Shown piece by piece: positions 61,126 to 64,000 of a stretch of 64,000 nt of DNA. The stretch is from the NCBI RefSeq assembly GCF_019890725.1, contig NZ_JAINZZ010000022.1, positions 1-64,000 on the forward strand, given 5' to 3'. The notes beneath the pieces were generated by a model, which had not been told where the DNA came from, ran no database searches, and saw nothing but the letters and a program-made list of their open reading frames with translations. This DNA is from Actinacidiphila acidipaludis. Lineage in GTDB: Bacteria; Actinomycetota; Actinomycetes; Streptomycetales; Streptomycetaceae. A program made the translations under genes and the position numbers. How positions within the stretch are numbered: position 1 is the stretch's first letter; each line of letters starts with the position of its first letter.

Positions 61126-62114
61126 GGCCCTTCACGTACGTGCGGGCCCACGAGGTCGGAACCGCCCTGGCCGAGGCGGAAGCCGACAGCCGCGCCGACT
61201 TCCTGGCCGGCGGCACCACCCAGCTCGACCTGATGAAGGACGGTGTCCTGCGGCCGGACCGGCTCATCGACATCACCCGGCTGCCGCTGCACGGCATCGA
61301 GGAGCGGCAGGGCGCGCTGATCGTGGGCGCCCTGGTCACCATGGAGGAACTCGCCGCCGACCCGGTCGCCGGCCGCCGGCTGCCGCTGGTGCGCGAGGCC
61401 CTGCTGCGCAGCGCCTCGGTGCAGCTCCGCAACATGGCGACGATCGGGGGCAACCTGCTGCAGCGCACGCGGTGCCGGTACTTCCGCGACCCCACGGTCG
61501 CGGCGTGCAACAAGCGCGACCGGGGCTCCGGATGCGCCGCCGTCCACGGTTCCCACCGCACGCACGCCGTGCTGGGCACCAGCGAGCACTGCATCGCCAC
61601 GCACGCCTCCGACGTCGCGGTGACACTGGTCGCCCTGGACGCGGTCGTCCACATCAGCGGCGCCGCCGGAGACCGCAAAGTCCCGCTGACCGGCTTCTAC
61701 CGCACCCCGGGCGACACCCCCGACGTGGAGAACGACCTGCGTCCCGGCGAGCTCATCGCCGCCGTGGAGATACCCCTGCTGCCGGAGGGGGCCCGGTCGG
61801 ACTACCTGAAGGTCCGCGACCGGTCGAGCTACGAGTTCGCGCTGGCCTCCGCGGCCGTGGCCGTGGGCCTCGGTGCGGACCGCCGCATCGAGTGGGCCCG
61901 GGTGGGTCTGGGCGGCGTGGCCACCGTGCCGTGGCGGGCCGTCGAGGCCGAGGCGGTGCTGACCGGCAGCCCCGCGGACGGCGAGGTGTTCGCCAGCGCC
62001 GCCGCTGCCGCCGTGGCCGGTGCCGAACCCCGGCCGCAGAACGCCTTCAAAGTAGACCTCGCGCAGCGCACGCTCGTACGCACGCTGCAGACTGTCACCG
62101 GAGCCGGCTCATGA
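61122..62114 (+). CDS. Molybdenum hydroxylase, FAD-binding subunit with extra Fe-S cysteines (PaoB-like)
   Basis: 330 residues. FAD-binding fold of the CoxM/PaoB type: FLAGGTTQLDLMKDG (loop for the diphosphate), ATIGGNLLQRTRC and the C-terminal CO-dehydrogenase flavin domain. Cysteines in TRCRYFRD, AACNKRDRGSGCAA match the [4Fe-4S] site known in E. coli PaoB, which ordinary xanthine dehydrogenase FAD subunits lack. ATG 61122 overlaps the Fe-S subunit stop, and its own stop overlaps the next ATG. Confidence 0.93.
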   Translation: MRPFTYVRAHEVGTALAEAEADSRADFLAGGTTQLDLMKDGVLRPDRLIDITRLPLHGIEERQGALIVGALVTMEELAADPVAGRRLPLVREALLRSASVQLRNMATIGGNLLQRTRCRYFRDPTVAACNKRDRGSGCAAVHGSHRTHAVLGTSEHCIATHASDVAVTLVALDAVVHISGAAGDRKVPLTGFYRTPGDTPDVENDLRPGELIAAVEIPLLPEGARSDYLKVRDRSSYEFALASAAVAVGLGADRRIEWARVGLGGVATVPWRAVEAEAVLTGSPADGEVFASAAAAAVAGAEPRPQNAFKVDLAQRTLVRTLQTVTGAGS

Positions 62115-64000
62115 CGACCATCTCGCGCCCCCGGCTGATCGGACCCGGCATCAACCGGGTCGACGGACCGCTGAAGGTGACCGGAAGGGCGCCCTACCCC
62201 AACGACTTCGCGTATCCCGGCATGGTCCACGCGGTGCTCGTCCGCAGCACGGCGGGCGCAGGGCGGATCACGGAGATCGACACAACCGCGGCCGAGCGCT
62301 CGCCCGGCGTGGTGAGCGTGCTGACACACCTCAACGCCGGGCCGCTGGCCCGCGGGCCCATGACGCCGCTGGGCGTCTCCCCGCCGGCGCCGCTGCAGGA
62401 CGACGCGATCCTGCACTACGGCCAGATCGTGGCCGTGGCGGTGGCCGAAACGTTCGAGGAGGCCACCGAGGCGGCGTACGCCGTCCGTGTCGGCTACGCG
62501 GACGAGCCGGCCGTGCTGGACCTCGACGACCCGCGTGCCAAGGTGCGCACCAACCCGTGGGGGAGGGACGCCGACCGGGGCGACGTGCCCGTCGCGCTCG
62601 CCGGCGCCGAGGTGGTCGTGGACGAGACCTACCTCACCGTCGACAACACCAACAACCCGATGGGTCCCCTGACGACCGTGGCCCGCTGGGAGGGTGACAC
62701 TCTCGTCGTCAACAACTCGACCCAGTGGGCCTCCCTGGAAGGGGCGGCCCTCGCGGCGGCCTTCGGCATCCCCGAGGAGTCCGTGCACGTTGTGGCGCCC
62801 TACGTCGGCGGCGGGTTCGGGGCCGGACTGCGGGTGTGGCAGCACGTGGTCCTGGCCGCGCTGGCCGCCCGCGTGACCGGCCGCCCGGTCAAGCTCGTCC
62901 TCACCCGGCCGCAGATGTTCACCGCGTGCGGCCACCGGCCCAAGGGCCGCCAGCGGGTGCGGCTGGGTGCGACCCGGGAAGGCGCGCTGGTGGCCGTCCA
63001 GCACGAGGCGCGGACCGCGAGCGCCGTCGACGACGACAACTTCGAACCGACCGCGAGCGTGTCCGCCACGGCCTACGCCTGTCCCAACGTCATCACCCGC
63101 GACGTCCAGGCCCGGCTGAACGTCCCCGTACCGAACTCCATGCGCGGACCCGGCACGGCGACGGGCAACTACGCGCTGGAGTGCGCGATGGACGAGCTGG
63201 CGTACCGGCTCGGCATGGACCCGCTGGAGCTGCGGCTCCGCAACGACGCTGCGGTGCACCCGCCGACCGGACTGCCGTGGTCGAGCCGGGCGCACAAGGA
63301 GTGCCTGGAACGCGGCGCCGAACTCTTCGGATGGTCGCGGCGTACGCACGAGCCGCGTTCGATGCGCGAGGACGGTCTGCTCGTCGGCTACGGGCTGGCG
63401 GCCGTCGGCTATCCGTGGTTCCGGGCCCGCTGCAGCGCACGCGCGACCATCCGCCGCGACGGCACGGCCTACGTGTGCAGCGCCGGCACCGAGATCGGCA
63501 ACGGCGCCTACACGGTCCTCGTCCAGCTCTCCGCCGAAGCGCTGGGTCTCGACCCCGGGCAGGTCACCTTCGGCCTCGGCGACTCCACCATGCCGATGGC
63601 CCCGCAGACCGGCGGATCGAGCCTCACCGGTGCCGTCGGCAGCGCGGCCCACGAGGCCTGCCGGGCGCTCGTCGGCGCCTTCACGGACCTCGTCGCCGAC
63701 GACGGCGACTCCCCGTTGCGCGGCTGCACGGCCGACGACGTCGAGCCCGCCGACGGGGCCTTGCGCCGGCGTGACGACCCCGCGGTGCACGAGTCCTACC
63801 GGGACATCCTCGCCCGCCACCACAGGCCGGACCTCAGCGCGGACGGCGAGAGCACGCCGCTGACCGCGGACGAGCTCGGCATGGCACCGGCCGGCGCCTT
63901 CGGGGCCAAGTACGTCGAGGTGCGTGTCGACCCGGACCTGGGCCGCATCCGCGTCGCCCGGGCGCTGTCCGTCATCGACGGCGGCCGCATCGTCAACGAG
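62111..64000 (+). CDS. Molybdenum hydroxylase, molybdopterin-binding subunit (PaoC/XdhB-like), cut by window edge
   Basis: First 630 residues; the frame is still open at the window end. ATG 62111 overlaps the FAD-subunit stop. It starts TISRPRLIGPGINRVDGPLKVTGRAPYPND and has VVAPYVGGGFGAGLR (cofactor loop, near 235), PNSMRGPGTATGNYALECAMDELAYRLG (after 345) and GTEIGNGAYTVLVQLSAEALG (near 465). The catalytic Glu expected near the C-terminus lies beyond the window. It oxidises an aldehyde or heterocycle by hydroxylation. The order small, FAD, large subunit equals paoABC. Confidence 0.95.
   Translation, partial: MTTISRPRLIGPGINRVDGPLKVTGRAPYPNDFAYPGMVHAVLVRSTAGAGRITEIDTTAAERSPGVVSVLTHLNAGPLARGPMTPLGVSPPAPLQDDAILHYGQIVAVAVAETFEEATEAAYAVRVGYADEPAVLDLDDPRAKVRTNPWGRDADRGDVPVALAGAEVVVDETYLTVDNTNNPMGPLTTVARWEGDTLVVNNSTQWASLEGAALAAAFGIPEESVHVVAPYVGGGFGAGLRVWQHVVLAALAARVTGRPVKLVLTRPQMFTACGHRPKGRQRVRLGATREGALVAVQHEARTASAVDDDNFEPTASVSATAYACPNVITRDVQARLNVPVPNSMRGPGTATGNYALECAMDELAYRLGMDPLELRLRNDAAVHPPTGLPWSSRAHKECLERGAELFGWSRRTHEPRSMREDGLLVGYGLAAVGYPWFRARCSARATIRRDGTAYVCSAGTEIGNGAYTVLVQLSAEALGLDPGQVTFGLGDSTMPMAPQTGGSSLTGAVGSAAHEACRALVGAFTDLVADDGDSPLRGCTADDVEPADGALRRRDDPAVHESYRDILARHHRPDLSADGESTPLTADELGMAPAGAFGAKYVEVRVDPDLGRIRVARALSVIDGGRIVNE

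Overview
The window is GC-rich (about 70% or more), with strongly biased third positions, GTG and TTG starts, lipoprotein and sugar-uptake operons, a class III lanthipeptide cluster and an iron box of the DmdR1/IdeR type. This points to an actinomycete, most likely Streptomyces. No rRNA, tRNA, insertion sequence, phage gene or CRISPR array was seen. Both ends cut genes: the left end falls inside a cytochrome c oxidase subunit I gene and the right end inside a molybdopterin oxidoreductase gene.

Layout. 1-2009: tail of ctaD, two small hypothetical genes and a cold-shock protein with a long structured leader and a clear terminator. 2067-6085: four-gene iron-siderophore ABC importer (lipoprotein, two FecCD permeases, ATPase) behind an iron box. 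6175-7830: RecQ-type helicase, probably leaderless. 7900-9972: Ala/Thr-rich membrane protein with a lysine-rich cytoplasmic part. 10205-15006 (minus): class III lanthipeptide cluster, consisting of a lanKC synthetase, a 45-codon precursor with SapB-like ring spacing, and an ABC exporter. 15905-17564: START-like protein, ArsR-type regulator and an unusual SDR, behind a promoter framed by two identical palindromes. 18126-26981: two very large secreted S53 (sedolisin) proteases with kelch propellers, arranged head to head. 27089-36413 (minus): regulator, LacI repressor, GH2 glycosidase, two sugar permeases, sugar-binding lipoprotein and secreted GH43 enzyme. 36690-40596: secreted beta-helix protein and SGNH hydrolase. 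40670-42437 (minus): TDT-family transporter and a DUF6884-like protein. 42769-47621: two thiamine-diphosphate enzymes, a 2-oxoglutarate dehydrogenase E1 and a DXS. 47743-52574: a set of regulators (GlxA/AraC, HxlR, LysR) with a quinone-oxidoreductase-like enzyme, a frameshifted SnoaL-like gene and an SRPBCC protein. 52652-58990 (minus): sugar ABC importer with a GH38 alpha-mannosidase, divergent from a ROK repressor (59156-60430). 60574-64000: three-subunit molybdenum hydroxylase resembling PaoABC.

How it fits together. Much of the window is carbohydrate scavenging: two separate sugar import operons, each with its own glycosidase and repressor (LacI or ROK) and with palindromic candidate operators upstream, plus secreted GH43, beta-helix and SGNH enzymes that would work on polymer outside the cell. 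The two S53 proteases would do the same for protein. The lanthipeptide cluster is the natural-product element. Its precursor gene is short and easily missed, and is reported here from direct translation of the minus strand.
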